From Proteus penneri (GTDB lineage: Bacteria; Pseudomonadota; Gammaproteobacteria; Enterobacterales; Enterobacteriaceae), in NCBI RefSeq assembly GCF_003144535.1, contig NZ_PHFJ01000011.1, positions 62,001-126,000 on the forward strand: a stretch of DNA of 64,000 nt, given 5' to 3'. Below, piece by piece: positions 8,794 to 23,114 of this stretch (positions within the stretch are counted from its first letter, which is position 1; the number at the start of each line of letters is the position of its first letter). The notes under the pieces were generated by a model. The model ran no database searches and was not told the DNA's origin. It saw nothing but the letters and a program-made list of their open reading frames with translations. A program made the translations under genes and the position numbers.

Positions 8794-9054
8794 TTAATTT
8801 TCTCTGTTATCGTCGTTTTTTCTAGGTGGGACAGGATCATCACCACCTTCGTGTAAAGGGTGGCATTTTAATATGCGTTTCACTGTTAACCAACTACCTT
8901 TTATCATTCCAAACCTGCGCAATGCCTCAATTCCGTAATTAGAGCACGTAGGATTAAAACGACAACGAGGCCCCAACAGAGGACTAATCCCCAGTTGATA
9001 GCCCCTAATTAGCAAAATCAGGACTTTTGAGCCAAGCGACAATGACGACGCCAT
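8794..9054 (-). CDS. yidD: Membrane protein insertion efficiency factor YidD
   Basis: 86 aa, the usual YidD length. The signature [20 protein letters not shown] is followed by [12 protein letters not shown] and [14 protein letters not shown]. It has an N-terminal amphipathic helix and conserved Cys residues, and is associated with the inner membrane, where it assists YidC. The first 37 bp overlap the end of rnpA, and 2 bp separate it from yidC, indicating translational coupling. Confidence 0.95.
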   Translation of the reverse strand: MASSLSLGSKVLILLIRGYQLGISPLLGPRCRFNPTCSNYGIEALRRFGMIKGSWLTVKRILKCHPLHEGGDDPVPPRKNDDNREN

Positions 9055-9377
9055 AATTTACCCAACACTTCCGTCAATTGATGGTTATCAAGTTCAGCAA
9101 CCCCTTTTCTTACTAATAGCACAAAATCCATCGGCGGTAATTCATGCTGATGTAAACGAAAGTATTCACGGGCTAATCGTTTAATACGATTACGCTCATG
9201 AGCACGTTTAACGTTTTTCTTTGCGATTGTTAGACCGATGCGGGGATGCCCCAGCTCATTCTGGCGACCCAAAATAGTAACTTCTGGAGAACTCGCACGT
9301 TGTGGTTGCTGGAAAACAAAATTGAAATGCTTGGGAGTTAACAAACGTAACTCCCTTGGAAAAGCGAGCTTAACCAC
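9018..9377 (-). CDS. rnpA: Ribonuclease P protein component
   Basis: 119 aa starting with GTG, as in E. coli. The RNP motif [20 protein letters not shown] lies at about residues 53-72, and the N-terminal substrate-binding segment is [13 protein letters not shown]. The protein binds RnpB RNA for tRNA 5' processing. It lies 17 bp downstream of rpmH and overlaps yidD. Confidence 0.97.
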   Translation of the reverse strand: MVKLAFPRELRLLTPKHFNFVFQQPQRASSPEVTILGRQNELGHPRIGLTIAKKNVKRAHERNRIKRLAREYFRLHQHELPPMDFVLLVRKGVAELDNHQLTEVLGKLWRRHCRLAQKS

Positions 9378-9394
9378 GGAATGGTTAGCTTTTA

Positions 9395-10279
<885 letters not shown>

Positions 10280-11680
10280 GTGTCACTTTCGCTTTGGCAG
10301 CATTGTCTTGCCCGATTGCAGGATGAGTTACCTGCCACTGAATTTAGTATGTGGATACGTCCCTTGCAGGCAGAACTAAGCGATAATACGCTGGCACTGT
10401 ATGCACCTAATCGTTTCGTTTTAGATTGGGTGAGAGAAAAATACATTAATAATATTAATGCATTATTAGTGGATTTTTGTGGCTCAGAAGTCCCTTCTTT
10501 ACGTTTTGAAGTTGGTAATAAGCCAGCATCAGGGCGTACTACGGAAAGTATTCCTAAAGCTGTTGTACATCCAACGGTGAATACAACTCCAACACATAGC
10601 CAGCCTGTTCGCCCTAGTTGGGATAATCAACCTGCGTCTCAACTGCCTGAGCTCAATTATCGCTCTAATGTTAACCCTAAACATAAGTTTGATAACTTTG
10701 TTGAAGGTAAATCAAACCAGTTAGCAAGGGCAGCAGCAAGACAAGTCGCTGATAACCCAGGTGGCGCTTATAACCCACTCTTTTTATATGGTGGAACAGG
10801 ACTGGGTAAAACCCACTTGTTGCACGCAGTGGGTAACAGCATTATGGAACGTAAAGCGAATGCAAAAGTTGTTTATATGCATTCTGAACGTTTTGTACAA
10901 GATATGGTAAAAGCGTTACAAAATAATGCGATAGAAGACTTTAAACGCTATTACCGTTCTGTGGATGCCCTCTTAATTGATGATATTCAATTTTTTGCCA
11001 ATAAAGAGCGTTCACAAGAAGAATTTTTTCATACCTTTAATGCATTGTTAGAGGGTAATCAGCAAATTATTTTAACGTCAGACCGTTATCCTAAAGAGAT
11101 TAACGGTGTTGAAGATAGATTAAAATCGCGCTTTGGTTGGGGATTAACGGTTGCTATTGAGCCACCTGAACTTGAAACCCGAGTCGCGATTTTGATGAAA
11201 AAAGCGGATGAAAACCAAATTCAGTTACCTGACGAAGTGGCTTTTTTTATTGCTAAAAGACTTCGTTCTAATGTCCGTGAGCTTGAAGGTGCGTTAAATC
11301 GAGTGATTGCTAACGCAAACTTTACAGGTCGTGCGATTACTATCGACTTTGTACGTGAAGCATTACGTGATCTGCTGGCCTTGCAAGAAAAATTAGTCAC
11401 TATCGATAATATTCAAAAAACGGTTGCTGAGTATTATAAAATTAAAGTCGCTGATTTACTGTCAAAGCGACGATCTCGATCGGTTGCCCGTCCGAGGCAA
11501 ATGGCAATGGCGCTGGCAAAGGAATTAACAAACCACAGCTTGCCTGAAATCGGGGATGCCTTTGGGGGTCGTGATCATACAACTGTACTTCATGCATGCA
11601 GAAAGATAGAGCAATTGCGTGAAGAAAGTCATGACATCAAAGAAGATTTTTCTAACTTAATCAGAACATTATCATCCTAG
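10280..11680 (+). CDS. dnaA: Chromosomal replication initiator DnaA
   Basis: 466 aa (E. coli 467). The start is GTG, as in E. coli, preceded by AGGGGAG. Domain I starts [18 protein letters not shown] variable linker spans about 85-130. The AAA+ domain has Walker [12 protein letters not shown] near 170 and Walker [11 protein letters not shown] near 235. Domain IV carries the DnaA signature [19 protein letters not shown] near residue 425-445. It unwinds the origin and regulates transcription. dnaN follows after 4 bp. Confidence 0.99.
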   Translation: MSLSLWQHCLARLQDELPATEFSMWIRPLQAELSDNTLALYAPNRFVLDWVREKYINNINALLVDFCGSEVPSLRFEVGNKPASGRTTESIPKAVVHPTVNTTPTHSQPVRPSWDNQPASQLPELNYRSNVNPKHKFDNFVEGKSNQLARAAARQVADNPGGAYNPLFLYGGTGLGKTHLLHAVGNSIMERKANAKVVYMHSERFVQDMVKALQNNAIEDFKRYYRSVDALLIDDIQFFANKERSQEEFFHTFNALLEGNQQIILTSDRYPKEINGVEDRLKSRFGWGLTVAIEPPELETRVAILMKKADENQIQLPDEVAFFIAKRLRSNVRELEGALNRVIANANFTGRAITIDFVREALRDLLALQEKLVTIDNIQKTVAEYYKIKVADLLSKRRSRSVARPRQMAMALAKELTNHSLPEIGDAFGGRDHTTVLHACRKIEQLREESHDIKEDFSNLIRTLSS

Positions 11681-11684
11681 CGCT

Positions 11685-12788
11685 ATGAAATTTATCATTG
11701 AACGTGAACAGCTTCTTAAGCCGCTACAACAAGTAAGTGGCCCTTTAGGTGGTCGTCCAACATTACCTATTTTAGGTAACTTATTGCTTAAGGTGACTGA
11801 AAACACCTTATCACTAACAGGAACTGACCTTGAAATGGAGATGGTAGCGAGAGTTAACCTTAGCCAGTCTCATGAAATTGGCGCCACAACTGTTCCTGCG
11901 CGTAAGTTTTTTGATATTTGGCGTGGGCTACCTGAAGGTGCTGAAATCAGTGTTGAGCTAGATGGTGACCGCCTATTAGTGCGTTCAGGTCGTAGCCGCT
12001 TCTCCTTATCAACATTACCTGCATCTGATTTTCCTAACTTAGATGATTGGCAAAGTGAGGTTGAATTTACTTTGCCTCAAGCAACATTAAAACGCCTCAT
12101 TGAATCCACTCAGTTTTCAATGGCACATCAAGATGTGCGTTATTATCTCAACGGTATGTTGTTTGAAACTGAAAACACTGAATTACGCACGGTTGCAACA
12201 GATGGGCACCGTTTAGCCGTATGTTCGATGGATATCGGACAATCTTTACCTGGTCACTCGGTTATTGTTCCTCGTAAAGGTGTTATTGAATTAATGCGTC
12301 TACTGGATGGTGGTGGTGAAAGTTCACTGCAACTACAAATCGGTAGTAACAATATACGTGCGCATGTAGGTGATTTTATTTTTACCTCGAAGTTGGTTGA
12401 TGGTCGTTTCCCTGATTATCGTCGTGTATTACCGAAAAACCCAACCAAAACAGTAATTGCAGGTTGTGATATTCTTAAACAGGCATTTTCTCGTGCTGCC
12501 ATTTTATCTAATGAGAAATTCCGCGGTGTGCGTATTAACCTCACGAGTGGTCAATTAAAAATCACAGCCAACAACCCTGAGCAAGAAGAAGCAGAAGAAA
12601 TTGTTGATGTTCAATATCAAGGCGAAGAAATGGAAATTGGCTTTAATGTCAGCTATCTCCTTGATGTATTGAATACCTTGAAATGCGAAGAAGTTAAGCT
12701 GTTACTGACTGATGCCGTTTCAAGTGTTCAAGTTGAAAATGTGGCAAGTTCTGCAGCTGCTTATGTTGTTATGCCAATGCGTTTATAA
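11685..12788 (+). CDS. dnaN: DNA polymerase III sliding clamp (beta)
   Basis: 367 aa (E. coli 366). It starts [20 protein letters not shown] and ends with the clamp signature YVVMPMRL. Three repeated clamp domains of about 120 residues are recognisable, with TDGHRLAV near 173. The dimeric ring tethers Pol III and recruits Hda, MutS and MutL. It is 4 bp after dnaA and 11 bp before recF. Confidence 0.99.
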   Translation: MKFIIEREQLLKPLQQVSGPLGGRPTLPILGNLLLKVTENTLSLTGTDLEMEMVARVNLSQSHEIGATTVPARKFFDIWRGLPEGAEISVELDGDRLLVRSGRSRFSLSTLPASDFPNLDDWQSEVEFTLPQATLKRLIESTQFSMAHQDVRYYLNGMLFETENTELRTVATDGHRLAVCSMDIGQSLPGHSVIVPRKGVIELMRLLDGGGESSLQLQIGSNNIRAHVGDFIFTSKLVDGRFPDYRRVLPKNPTKTVIAGCDILKQAFSRAAILSNEKFRGVRINLTSGQLKITANNPEQEEAEEIVDVQYQGEEMEIGFNVSYLLDVLNTLKCEEVKLLLTDAVSSVQVENVASSAAAYVVMPMRL

Positions 12789-12799
12789 TAGTCACTAAC

Positions 12800-16323
<3,524 letters not shown>

Positions 16324-16344
16324 TGACGTGTAATGTCGCTAAGT

Positions 16345-16379
16345 AAAAAAACCAGCTAATTCAATTAGCTGGTTTTTTT
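16345..16379. terminator. Bidirectional terminator between gyrB and asd
   Basis: The stem AACCAGCTAATT / AATTAGCTGGTT is preceded by a run of A and followed by TTTTTTT, so it can terminate gyrB (plus) and asd (minus). Confidence 0.9.
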
Positions 16380-16408
16380 CTATTTATGGGCGCTGTTTTA
16401 TTGGAAAA

Positions 16409-17515
16409 TTAACGCAGAATATTCAACATGCGACGTAAAGGCTCTGCTGCACCCCATAGTAGTTGGTCACCGACTGTAAAGGCTGAAATAAATTCAGGGC
16501 CCATATTCAGTTTACGAATACGCCCTACAGGAGTGCTTAATGTGCCCGTTACTGCGGCTGGTGTTAACTCTCTAATAGTCAACTCACGATCATTAGGGAT
16601 GACTTTTACCCAGTCGTTATGGTTGGCAAGTAATTGTTCAATTTCAGCAACAGGTAAATCTTTTTTCAGCTTTAGAGTAAAAGCTTGGCTATGGCAACGT
16701 AATGCACCAATACGAACGCAAAGGCCATCGACAGGAATAATATTTGAACCTGTATTTAGGATCTTGTTAGTTTCAGCTTGTCCTTTCCACTCTTCACGGC
16801 TCTGGCCGTTTTCTAATTGTTTATCAATCCAAGGGATCAAGCTACCTGCCAGAGGAACACCAAATTGCTCAGTTGGCATTGTACCACTGCGCGTAAAGTT
16901 AGTGACTTTACGTTCAATATCTAAGATTGCAGATGCTGGGTTTTCTAGCTCTTTCACTACTTGATTATGTAAAGAGCCCATTTGTGACAGTAACTCTCTC
17001 ATATGGCGAGCTCCCGCCCCAGAAGCGGCTTGATAAGTCGATACGCTTGCCCATTCCACTAAATTGTTAGCAAACAGACCACCTAATGACATCAGCATTA
17101 AACTGACCGTACAGTTACCGCCGACAAAAGCTTTAATGCCTTTGTTTAAGCTGTCTTGAATATGTTGACCGTTGACGGGATCGAGAATAATCACGGCATC
17201 ATCATTCATACGCAGTGCTGATGCGGCATCAATCCAGTAACCTTGCCAACCTGCTTGGCGCAGTTTTGGATAGATTTCATTGGTATAGTCACCACCTTGG
17301 CAACTAATAATAATATCGAGTGATGCTAGCGTATCAATATCATAAGCATCTTGCAGAGTGCTACGGTGATTACCATAAGCAGGTGCTGCTTCACCTAATT
17401 GAGATGTGGTGAAGAAAACAGGGTTTATCCCATCAAAATCACGTTCTTCAACCATTCTTTGCATTAAAACGGAGCCGACCATACCACGCCAGCCCACAAA
17501 ACCAACATTTTTCAT
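16409..17515 (-). CDS. asd: Aspartate-semialdehyde dehydrogenase
   Basis: 368 aa from the ATG at 17513-17515 ([20 protein letters not shown]), matching the E. coli start. A longer reading from 17560 adds a 15-residue leader without family support. The NADP-binding GWRGMVGS is at the N-terminus, GGNCTVSLM near 134-142 carries the catalytic Cys, and [17 protein letters not shown] follows. It makes aspartate semialdehyde for Lys/DAP, Met and Thr. AGGG lies about 10 nt upstream of the start. It is a single gene here. Confidence 0.97.
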   Translation of the reverse strand: MKNVGFVGWRGMVGSVLMQRMVEERDFDGINPVFFTTSQLGEAAPAYGNHRSTLQDAYDIDTLASLDIIISCQGGDYTNEIYPKLRQAGWQGYWIDAASALRMNDDAVIILDPVNGQHIQDSLNKGIKAFVGGNCTVSLMLMSLGGLFANNLVEWASVSTYQAASGAGARHMRELLSQMGSLHNQVVKELENPASAILDIERKVTNFTRSGTMPTEQFGVPLAGSLIPWIDKQLENGQSREEWKGQAETNKILNTGSNIIPVDGLCVRIGALRCHSQAFTLKLKKDLPVAEIEQLLANHNDWVKVIPNDRELTIRELTPAAVTGTLSTPVGRIRKLNMGPEFISAFTVGDQLLWGAAEPLRRMLNILR

Positions 17516-17987
17516 TGTAATTACCCTGTCTTTGTCTGTAGGAATAGTGAGAGACCTCACACTAACCTGACAAAATATAGAGATAGGTGCAAGTTAATTT
17601 ATTGATTATTTACCAAAGAATTAGAAGTGTTTCTTATAGTCTGCGTAGAGTTAACAAAAGAAAGCCACAGAACGAACAAATATCAATGAGTTGTTAAAAA
17701 AGAAAATAAATTTACCATAAAAGTGTAAGAATATTCTGCTATATCTTATTTTCTTTTTTAGGATAAATAAAAATATATTCATATTTAAGAAAATAGAGTA
17801 AAAATAGAAAAATGTAAAATAGTGTAATATATAAGAAAAACGTATTTACTTAGAGGTCACTCCAAGCTTTATACTAAACGCTACTGTTTAATAGATGATG
17901 TATTTTCATAAATAAAAATAATGATGAAGGTTCTTCATTTTATTTGAATTTTATTTTACCGCTTATTAAGTGGTGTTAGGAGGCGAA
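17516..17987. other. AT-rich divergent intergenic region
   Basis: 472 bp between asd (minus) and the methyltransferase-like gene (plus). It must carry both promoters. The sequence is strongly A+T rich with several AT tracts. I saw no ORF, clear operator, riboswitch or terminator. AGGAGG at 17979-17984 is the ribosome site of the next gene. Confidence 0.45.
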
Positions 17988-18557
17988 ATGGATATATCCA
18001 CAGTCATTCCATTATCTACGTACTACTCGTATTTAAAACGGTTTGTGATTTCACCAACCACGATGGGTACTATCGCGCCTTCATCTCGTTGGTTATGTTA
18101 TGAAATGCTGGATAAACTCAATTGGCAACAGGACATTCAAGTTGCTGAATTAGGTGCTGGCACGGGTGTTATTACTCAACAGATCTTAAAAAGAATGTCG
18201 GTGAATTCCTCATTAGATGTTTTTGAAATAGAACCTAGTTTTGCAACAGAATTAGATAAAATTAATGATCATCGATTAAGAGTTTATACAGCATCGGCGG
18301 AGAAATTAAATAGCCATTATAATATGATTATTTCAGGGTTACCTTTTTTATCGATACCAAAGAAAACAGGTTTAAGAATTTTAAAACGGGTACATAAAGA
18401 GTTATTAAAAACACAAGGTTGTTTTGTGTTATTTCAATATACCACTCGATATGAAAAAACGTTATCTCGTTATTTTCATTTAGAAAAGAAATTAGTTATG
18501 CGGAATGTTCCCCCTGCTTGGGTTTATTATTGCACGCCTAAAAATAATATAGGGTAA
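17988..18557 (+). CDS. Class I SAM-dependent methyltransferase, phospholipid N-methyltransferase-like
   Basis: 189 aa from ATG 17988, chosen because TAGGAGGCG lies 4-10 nt upstream. An upstream in-frame GTG at 17970 would put that site inside the gene. The SAM-binding motif I is VAELGAGTGVITQQIL near residues 50-65, with FEIEPSF (motif II) near 77 and IISGLPFLSIP near 110 (motif IV). The layout and the GLPF motif resemble PmtA/LigM-type phosphatidylethanolamine methyltransferases and rRNA dimethylases. The substrate is not certain. No neighbour suggests a pathway. Confidence 0.75.
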   Translation: MDISTVIPLSTYYSYLKRFVISPTTMGTIAPSSRWLCYEMLDKLNWQQDIQVAELGAGTGVITQQILKRMSVNSSLDVFEIEPSFATELDKINDHRLRVYTASAEKLNSHYNMIISGLPFLSIPKKTGLRILKRVHKELLKTQGCFVLFQYTTRYEKTLSRYFHLEKKLVMRNVPPAWVYYCTPKNNIG

Positions 18558-18612
18558 ATGAAAAGCTTGCTCGACGTTTATATTGTAAATAACAATTAAG
18601 AATCAATGCTAT

Positions 18613-20100
18613 TTATTTAGATAATGTTTGAGCAAGTAAAATAACACTCTTTTCAATTTCAAGAGGATTATGAGCAGCATATCCTAATAATACGCCTTGT
18701 TTTGGGTAGGTTTGAATGCAGTAACGTGATAAAGGCTGTATAGCTAATCCAATTTCTCGTGATTTTTTCACAATATATTCTTCTGTATAACCAGCCTGTA
18801 GCCAGCAGACAATATGGATGCCAGAGTCTGTTGGTTCAACACAGAAGACATGAGATAAATGTGTTTTTATCGCATTAGTTAACACTTGATAACGTTCATA
18901 GCAGGCTTTTCTTATTCTTCTTACATGGCGGGCGTAATGCCCTTGAGACATAAATAACGCTAATGTTGCTTGTTCTAGAAAACCTGAATGCGAATCGGTG
19001 TAATATTTAGCAGCTTTAAATGTATCAACTAAAGGTAAAGGAACCACTAAAAAGCCTAAACGAAATCCGGGATACATCATTTTTGAGAATGTACCAGCAT
19101 AAATAACGCGCTGGTATTTATCTAAACCTTGTAGAGATTGAATCGGTTTAGAGTGATAGCGAAATTCACTATTGTAGTCATCTTCGAAGATCCACACATT
19201 ATTGGATGATGCCCACTCTAATAACGCAATACGACGTGAAAGTGAGAGTGTATTGCCTAAGGGAAATTGATGAGAAGGAGTTGTAAAAACAAGTTTTGCT
19301 TCTGGACACTGCGCTATTCCTCGAGAAATATCCATTCCATCAATATCTGAACTTATTGGATGTGGTTTTATACCATAAGAAGTGAAGATACCCCGAGCAC
19401 TGTCATAACCAGGATCATCTAGCCAAACAGTATCTCCCTCTTGTAATAGAACTCTAGTGGTGAGATTTATCGCTTGCTGCGTACCATTTACAATAATGAT
19501 TTGTTCAGGCTGACAAAAAAGCCCACGAGTTGATTGAACATATTGGCATATCATCTCTTTTAATGGCGTGTAGCCTGTTGGCGAATTAAATGTTGCGAGT
19601 GCTTTTTTTGATTGCCGCCAAACCCGCCCTAATAATCTTCCCCAAAGTTCATGAGGAAAAAGATCGACACAGCCAACGCCAACATGAAATGTAGGACTGC
19701 TATTGATATTGGGTTGTGACTGTTGCCAAAAAGCGTGGGCTTTTTGCATATTGGGATTTAGCGTTTCTAATGGATTTTTGATGTGTGTTGAAGAAGTAGA
19801 GTGGATTGTTTTGATCCACTGATCTGAAATAATCGCATCAGGGATTGTGCTTGCAACAAAAGTACCAGCACCGCGCCGGGTAAATAAATAGCCTTCATCA
19901 ATTAAACGTTCAAATCCTGCAATAACAGAGTTACGAGAAATCGACATCATTTCAGCTAATGTGCGGCTTGATGGTAGACGGCTACCTGATGTTAAGCGCC
20001 CATCTAAAATCGCTTTTCTAATTGCGTGATAAACCTGAGAGCCAATAGGCCCCTCTTCTAAAACAAGGTTAGGAAAATAAGCTGTTTTTTTCTGTTTCAT
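18613..20100 (-). CDS. MocR-family (GntR HTH plus aminotransferase domain) regulator
   Basis: 495 aa from ATG 20098-20100 (KQKKTAYFPNLVLEEGPIGS); a longer reading to 20235 runs through the promoter region. The winged HTH is at about residues 20-85 (LPSSRTLAEMMSISRNSVIA). An aminotransferase fold I domain spans about 130-490, with the PLP-lysine region YAGTFSKMMYPGFRLGFLV near 340 and DDPGYDSARGI near 240. MocR proteins sense PLP or amines. It is divergent from the acetyltransferase gene with repeated elements between them, so it probably controls that gene and itself. PdxR- and GabR-like are both possible. Confidence 0.85.
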   Translation of the reverse strand: MKQKKTAYFPNLVLEEGPIGSQVYHAIRKAILDGRLTSGSRLPSSRTLAEMMSISRNSVIAGFERLIDEGYLFTRRGAGTFVASTIPDAIISDQWIKTIHSTSSTHIKNPLETLNPNMQKAHAFWQQSQPNINSSPTFHVGVGCVDLFPHELWGRLLGRVWRQSKKALATFNSPTGYTPLKEMICQYVQSTRGLFCQPEQIIIVNGTQQAINLTTRVLLQEGDTVWLDDPGYDSARGIFTSYGIKPHPISSDIDGMDISRGIAQCPEAKLVFTTPSHQFPLGNTLSLSRRIALLEWASSNNVWIFEDDYNSEFRYHSKPIQSLQGLDKYQRVIYAGTFSKMMYPGFRLGFLVVPLPLVDTFKAAKYYTDSHSGFLEQATLALFMSQGHYARHVRRIRKACYERYQVLTNAIKTHLSHVFCVEPTDSGIHIVCWLQAGYTEEYIVKKSREIGLAIQPLSRYCIQTYPKQGVLLGYAAHNPLEIEKSVILLAQTLSK

Positions 20101-20161
20101 AAAGTGGACCCTATAAAAACACAAAAAGTGTACCTTATTGGGAACCAAAATTAAACGTACC
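20101..20161. promoter_or_regulatory. Putative MocR operator repeats
   Basis: Direct repeats AAAGTGGACC (20101-20110) and AAAGTGTACC (20125-20134) are 24 bp apart, and a weaker AAACGTACC is at 20153-20161. MocR/GabR/PdxR regulators typically bind spaced direct repeats between divergent genes, and these lie directly upstream of the regulator start. Confidence 0.5.
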
Positions 20162-20227
20162 ATGGCCACGATTAAAGGCAGGCGATACTTTTTTATCGCA
20201 TTGATGAAAGTAGAAGGAAGTGAAGAG

Positions 20228-20686
20228 ATGAGCACAACACCAATAACTGTTTCAATTCAGTTTGTTGAACAAGAGCATTATGCTCAATGGTTGCCATATT
20301 GGTTAAGTTATCAAGCATTTTATAAAGTCGAGTTATCAGAAGAGACCACATTAACAACATGGGCGCGTTTTTTTGATGAAAAAGAGCTGGTTTATTGTGC
20401 CGTCGCAATGGAAGGTGAAAAGGTATTGGGTTTTGTTCATTATCTTTTTCATCGCTCAACATGGGCTGAAAGTGATTTTTGTTATTTAGAAGATTTATTT
20501 GTTTCACCAGATACGCGTGGTCGCCATGTCGGTAAGCAACTTATTGAATTTGTTAATCAACAAGCAAAACAGCGTAATTGTGCCCGTCTATATTGGCATA
20601 CGCAGGAAACTAATTTACGAGGACAACGCTTATATAACTGGGTGGCAGAAAAACCGGGTGTGATTGAATACCGTATGGCGCTGTAA
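20228..20686 (+). CDS. GNAT-family N-acetyltransferase
   Basis: 152 aa from ATG 20228 (STTPITVSIQFVEQEHYAQW), preceded by GAAGGAAGTGAAGAG. GNAT motif A is YLEDLFVSPDTRGRHVGKQL near residue 80-100, with acetyl-CoA binding residues R/G-x-x-G intact, and motif B is ARLYWHTQETNLRGQRLYNW near 118-138. The substrate is unknown; the divergent MocR regulator suggests an amine or amino-acid derivative. Confidence 0.85.
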   Translation: MSTTPITVSIQFVEQEHYAQWLPYWLSYQAFYKVELSEETTLTTWARFFDEKELVYCAVAMEGEKVLGFVHYLFHRSTWAESDFCYLEDLFVSPDTRGRHVGKQLIEFVNQQAKQRNCARLYWHTQETNLRGQRLYNWVAEKPGVIEYRMAL

Positions 20687-20715
20687 AAGAACGTTAGGTA
20701 GAACATATAGGGTAT

Positions 20716-20746
20716 AAAAGAGATGGTAAGATTTACCAGCTCTTTT
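20716..20746. terminator. Bidirectional terminator
   Basis: Stem AAAAGAG-A-TGGTAA / TTACCA-G-CTCTTTT between the convergent acetyltransferase and Sel1-repeat genes. A-rich and T-rich flanks allow use on both strands. Confidence 0.7.
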
Positions 20747-20780
20747 CTGAGTTAGGGTTATTTATTTGATTTAATTTAGG

Positions 20781-21518
20781 TTAATTAAACTCGTGTTGGC
20801 AATAAAACTCATTGCCAACTTTTTTGGCTTCTTCACACGCTTGTTTCATTAATTCGTCAGCTTTTTGCTTATTGGGTTCAATAATATGATATTGACCAGA
20901 AAACATAAAAGAAGCCATTGCTTGAGCAAAGCCTTCAAAAGTCATTTCGTTCGCTTTCGTAAACCACATATTGGCTTTTTCAGTATCTGCAGGCACATTA
21001 CCAACACCGCTATAAAGCACACCTAACCAAATTGGCGCATAGACAAATTCGGGTTGATGAGTTGTGGCGGCTTCTTCTAGTAATACAATGGCTTTTTTGT
21101 AATCTGTTTCACCAGATAAAGGTGATATTAGTGTTGTTGCTAGACTTATTTTTCCTCTTATACTTCCTTTATTTGTAGCGATTGTTGCTAATTTTCTCGC
21201 TTCAACATAATGGTTTTTAAAATAAGGATCAGCATTAAATAAATAGAGATCAGCAAGTAATGCATAGGCATCTGCATAGTCGTTTTTTATGGACTCATTA
21301 GCCCACAATTGTGCATTAAGTAAGTTTTTTTCTACACCCGTTCCCATTAAATACATTTCGGCCAACTGATATTGAGCTTGTGCATTGTGATTGAGTGCTT
21401 CTTTGCGAGTATCTTCAAATTTTCTTTTGTCTTGTTCTTCAAAATTTGCCTGCAAAGAAAACGAGCAAACAAGAGTAAGTAGGGTGGTAAAGGTTGAAAT
21501 ATATTTCATAAATGTCAT
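20781..21518 (-). CDS. Secreted Sel1-like (TPR-type) repeat protein
   Basis: About 245 aa if started at ATG 21516-21518 (MTFMKYISTF); the Met three residues on is equally possible and neither has a strong ribosome site. A signal peptide is evident: KYISTFTTLLTLVCSFSLQA then NFEEQ. Sel1-like repeats appear as AQAQYQLAEMYLMGTGVEKN, ADAYALLADLYLFNADPYFK and YAPIWLGVLYSGVGNVPADT, each followed by an A-x-x-W/A helix. These solenoids mediate protein contacts in the periplasm. Function unknown. It is monocistronic. Confidence 0.8.
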   Translation of the reverse strand: MTFMKYISTFTTLLTLVCSFSLQANFEEQDKRKFEDTRKEALNHNAQAQYQLAEMYLMGTGVEKNLLNAQLWANESIKNDYADAYALLADLYLFNADPYFKNHYVEARKLATIATNKGSIRGKISLATTLISPLSGETDYKKAIVLLEEAATTHQPEFVYAPIWLGVLYSGVGNVPADTEKANMWFTKANEMTFEGFAQAMASFMFSGQYHIIEPNKQKADELMKQACEEAKKVGNEFYCQHEFN

Positions 21519-21626
21519 GTAGAGTACCGTTTGTAATGATTTTGAAAATCTTACCAATAATAATGGTATAAAAGCAGTTTATTTCTTCGAGTTAATCAAA
21601 TAAATAACAATATTGGGAGAGCGGTA

Positions 21627-22526
21627 ATGGCGATTGACCTTAGCAATCTTGTCACTGAAAGTAGAAATCATAACAGTGAAAATATAGACACACTTTCAAC
21701 ATTAGGCATGCTAAAAGTCATTAATAATGAAGATAAAAAAGTGCCATTAGCCGTCGAGAAAGTGTTACCTGAAATTGCTCAATTAATTGATAAGGTTGCA
21801 ATTGCTTTTTCTCAAGGTGGTCGTCTTATTTATTGCGGAGCAGGCACCTCGGGACGATTAGGGATTTTAGATGCCAGTGAATGTCCGCCAACTTATGGCA
21901 CACCTCATGAAATGGTGATTGGTTTAATTGCGGGTGGGCATAAAGCTATTTTACAAGCTGTTGAGAATGCTGAAGATAATGCGCAATTAGGTGAAGAGGA
22001 TTTACGACAACTTAATTTTAATAAGCAAGATATTTTAGTGGGTATTGCAGCAAGTGGCAGAACACCTTATGTGATTGGTGCATTGAATTACGCTAAATCA
22101 TTAGGTGCAACAACAGGGGCGATAAGTTGTAATCCTGAAAGCCCGATTGCCAGACTTGCTGATATTGCTATTACACCAGTTGTGGGTGCAGAAGTGATAA
22201 CCGGATCATCAAGTATGAAAGCGGGTACAGCACAAAAGCTTATCTTAAATATGATCACAACAGGGGCGATGATAAAAATCGGCAAAGTTTTTGGTAATTT
22301 AATGGTGGATGTTGAAGCAACCAACGCCAAACTTGTTGAACGTCAAATTCGTATTGTAATGCAAGCAACAGAGTGTGAAAGAGCTATCGCTGAAGACGCG
22401 TTATCACAATGTCATCGCCACTGTAAAACGGCAATTTTGATGATCTTAGCAAACGTAGATGCACAGCAAGCCACACAGATGCTTACACAAAATAGAGGGT
22501 TTATTAGAAAGGCATTAGGTGAGTGA
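21627..22526 (+). CDS. murQ: N-acetylmuramic acid 6-phosphate etherase
   Basis: 299 aa (E. coli 298). The SIS domain has [20 protein letters not shown] near residue 70-90, [15 protein letters not shown] near 138, and [20 protein letters not shown] near 200. It cleaves the D-lactyl ether of MurNAc-6-P to give GlcNAc-6-P during peptidoglycan recycling. The usual partner murP (PTS transporter) and regulator murR are not adjacent. GGGAG precedes the ATG. Confidence 0.95.
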   Translation: MAIDLSNLVTESRNHNSENIDTLSTLGMLKVINNEDKKVPLAVEKVLPEIAQLIDKVAIAFSQGGRLIYCGAGTSGRLGILDASECPPTYGTPHEMVIGLIAGGHKAILQAVENAEDNAQLGEEDLRQLNFNKQDILVGIAASGRTPYVIGALNYAKSLGATTGAISCNPESPIARLADIAITPVVGAEVITGSSSMKAGTAQKLILNMITTGAMIKIGKVFGNLMVDVEATNAKLVERQIRIVMQATECERAIAEDALSQCHRHCKTAILMILANVDAQQATQMLTQNRGFIRKALGE

Positions 22527-22536
22527 TTAAATCGTT

Positions 22537-22944
22537 TTAATTTTTATCACTTAATTTTCTTAGGTATTGTGCCAACTGTTGGCTATTTTTAGCTCCTGTG
22601 GCTGCATCAACGGTTAAATTTTCCAATACATCATCAACATCTATTATTTTTATACCATTGCGATAAAGAAAAAACATAGTGACAAAAAATGCAGTTCGTT
22701 TATTACCATCATTAAAAATATGGCCTCGAGAAATGGCGATCCAATAGGTTGCAGCTAGCTCATAAATATCTGTTATTCCTTCATCATGAGTACGATTTTG
22801 TACTCTGTAAATAAGTGCCTCAGCTCTTCTTGGCTCAGGCATTCCTGCAACACCAGGAAGTTGTTTTAAGATCTTATCATGAATAGCGGTGTCTAAAACT
22901 TCAGAAATATGAGCCCGAGCTTGAGTGGAGGTATAAGTATGCAT
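22537..22944 (-). CDS. Doc/Fic toxin fused to the N-terminal piece of a Phd antitoxin
   Basis: 135 aa. Residues about 21-135 are a Doc toxin: IHDKILKQLPGVAGMPEP, then ELAATYWIAISRG, and the Fic motif HIFNDGNKRTAF at 75-86 is intact. Doc phosphorylates EF-Tu. The first 20 residues, MHTYTSTQARAHISEVLDTA, are instead the conserved beginning of Phd/YefM antitoxins, and no complete antitoxin gene is present upstream. A deletion from codon 20 of phd into about codon 13 of doc explains this, leaving the chimera under the phd promoter. The toxin has lost its own first residues and may be inactive. It is convergent with murQ, 10 bp apart. Confidence 0.8.
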   Translation of the reverse strand: MHTYTSTQARAHISEVLDTAIHDKILKQLPGVAGMPEPRRAEALIYRVQNRTHDEGITDIYELAATYWIAISRGHIFNDGNKRTAFFVTMFFLYRNGIKIIDVDDVLENLTVDAATGAKNSQQLAQYLRKLSDKN

Positions 22945-23050
22945 AATATTTTCTCACATTATTTAATGTACATTTGAATTGAACATTTCAGGTGTGCAAT
23001 TTTCAATTTATAAAAAATGAAGCTCACTAAAATTAGAAAATTGTTATAAC

Positions 23051-23083
23051 AAAAAAGCCAGCAAATACAATGTATCTACTGGC
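23051..23083 (-). terminator. Terminator after yicC
   Basis: On the minus strand, GCCAGTAGATACA and TGTATTTGCTGGC pair and are followed by TTTTTT. It lies 30 bp past the yicC stop. Confidence 0.8.
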
Positions 23084-23114
23084 CTAATGATGGGCTGTAA
23101 ACCGCTAAGAAATC

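Noticed and set aside
16409-17560. asd starting at 17560
   Set aside because: The extra 15 residues have no counterpart in the family, while the ATG at 17515 gives the canonical N-terminus.
17516-17987. A lysine riboswitch upstream of asd
   Set aside because: The interval is very AT-rich and lacks the long paired helices of that riboswitch; enteric asd genes are not known to carry one.
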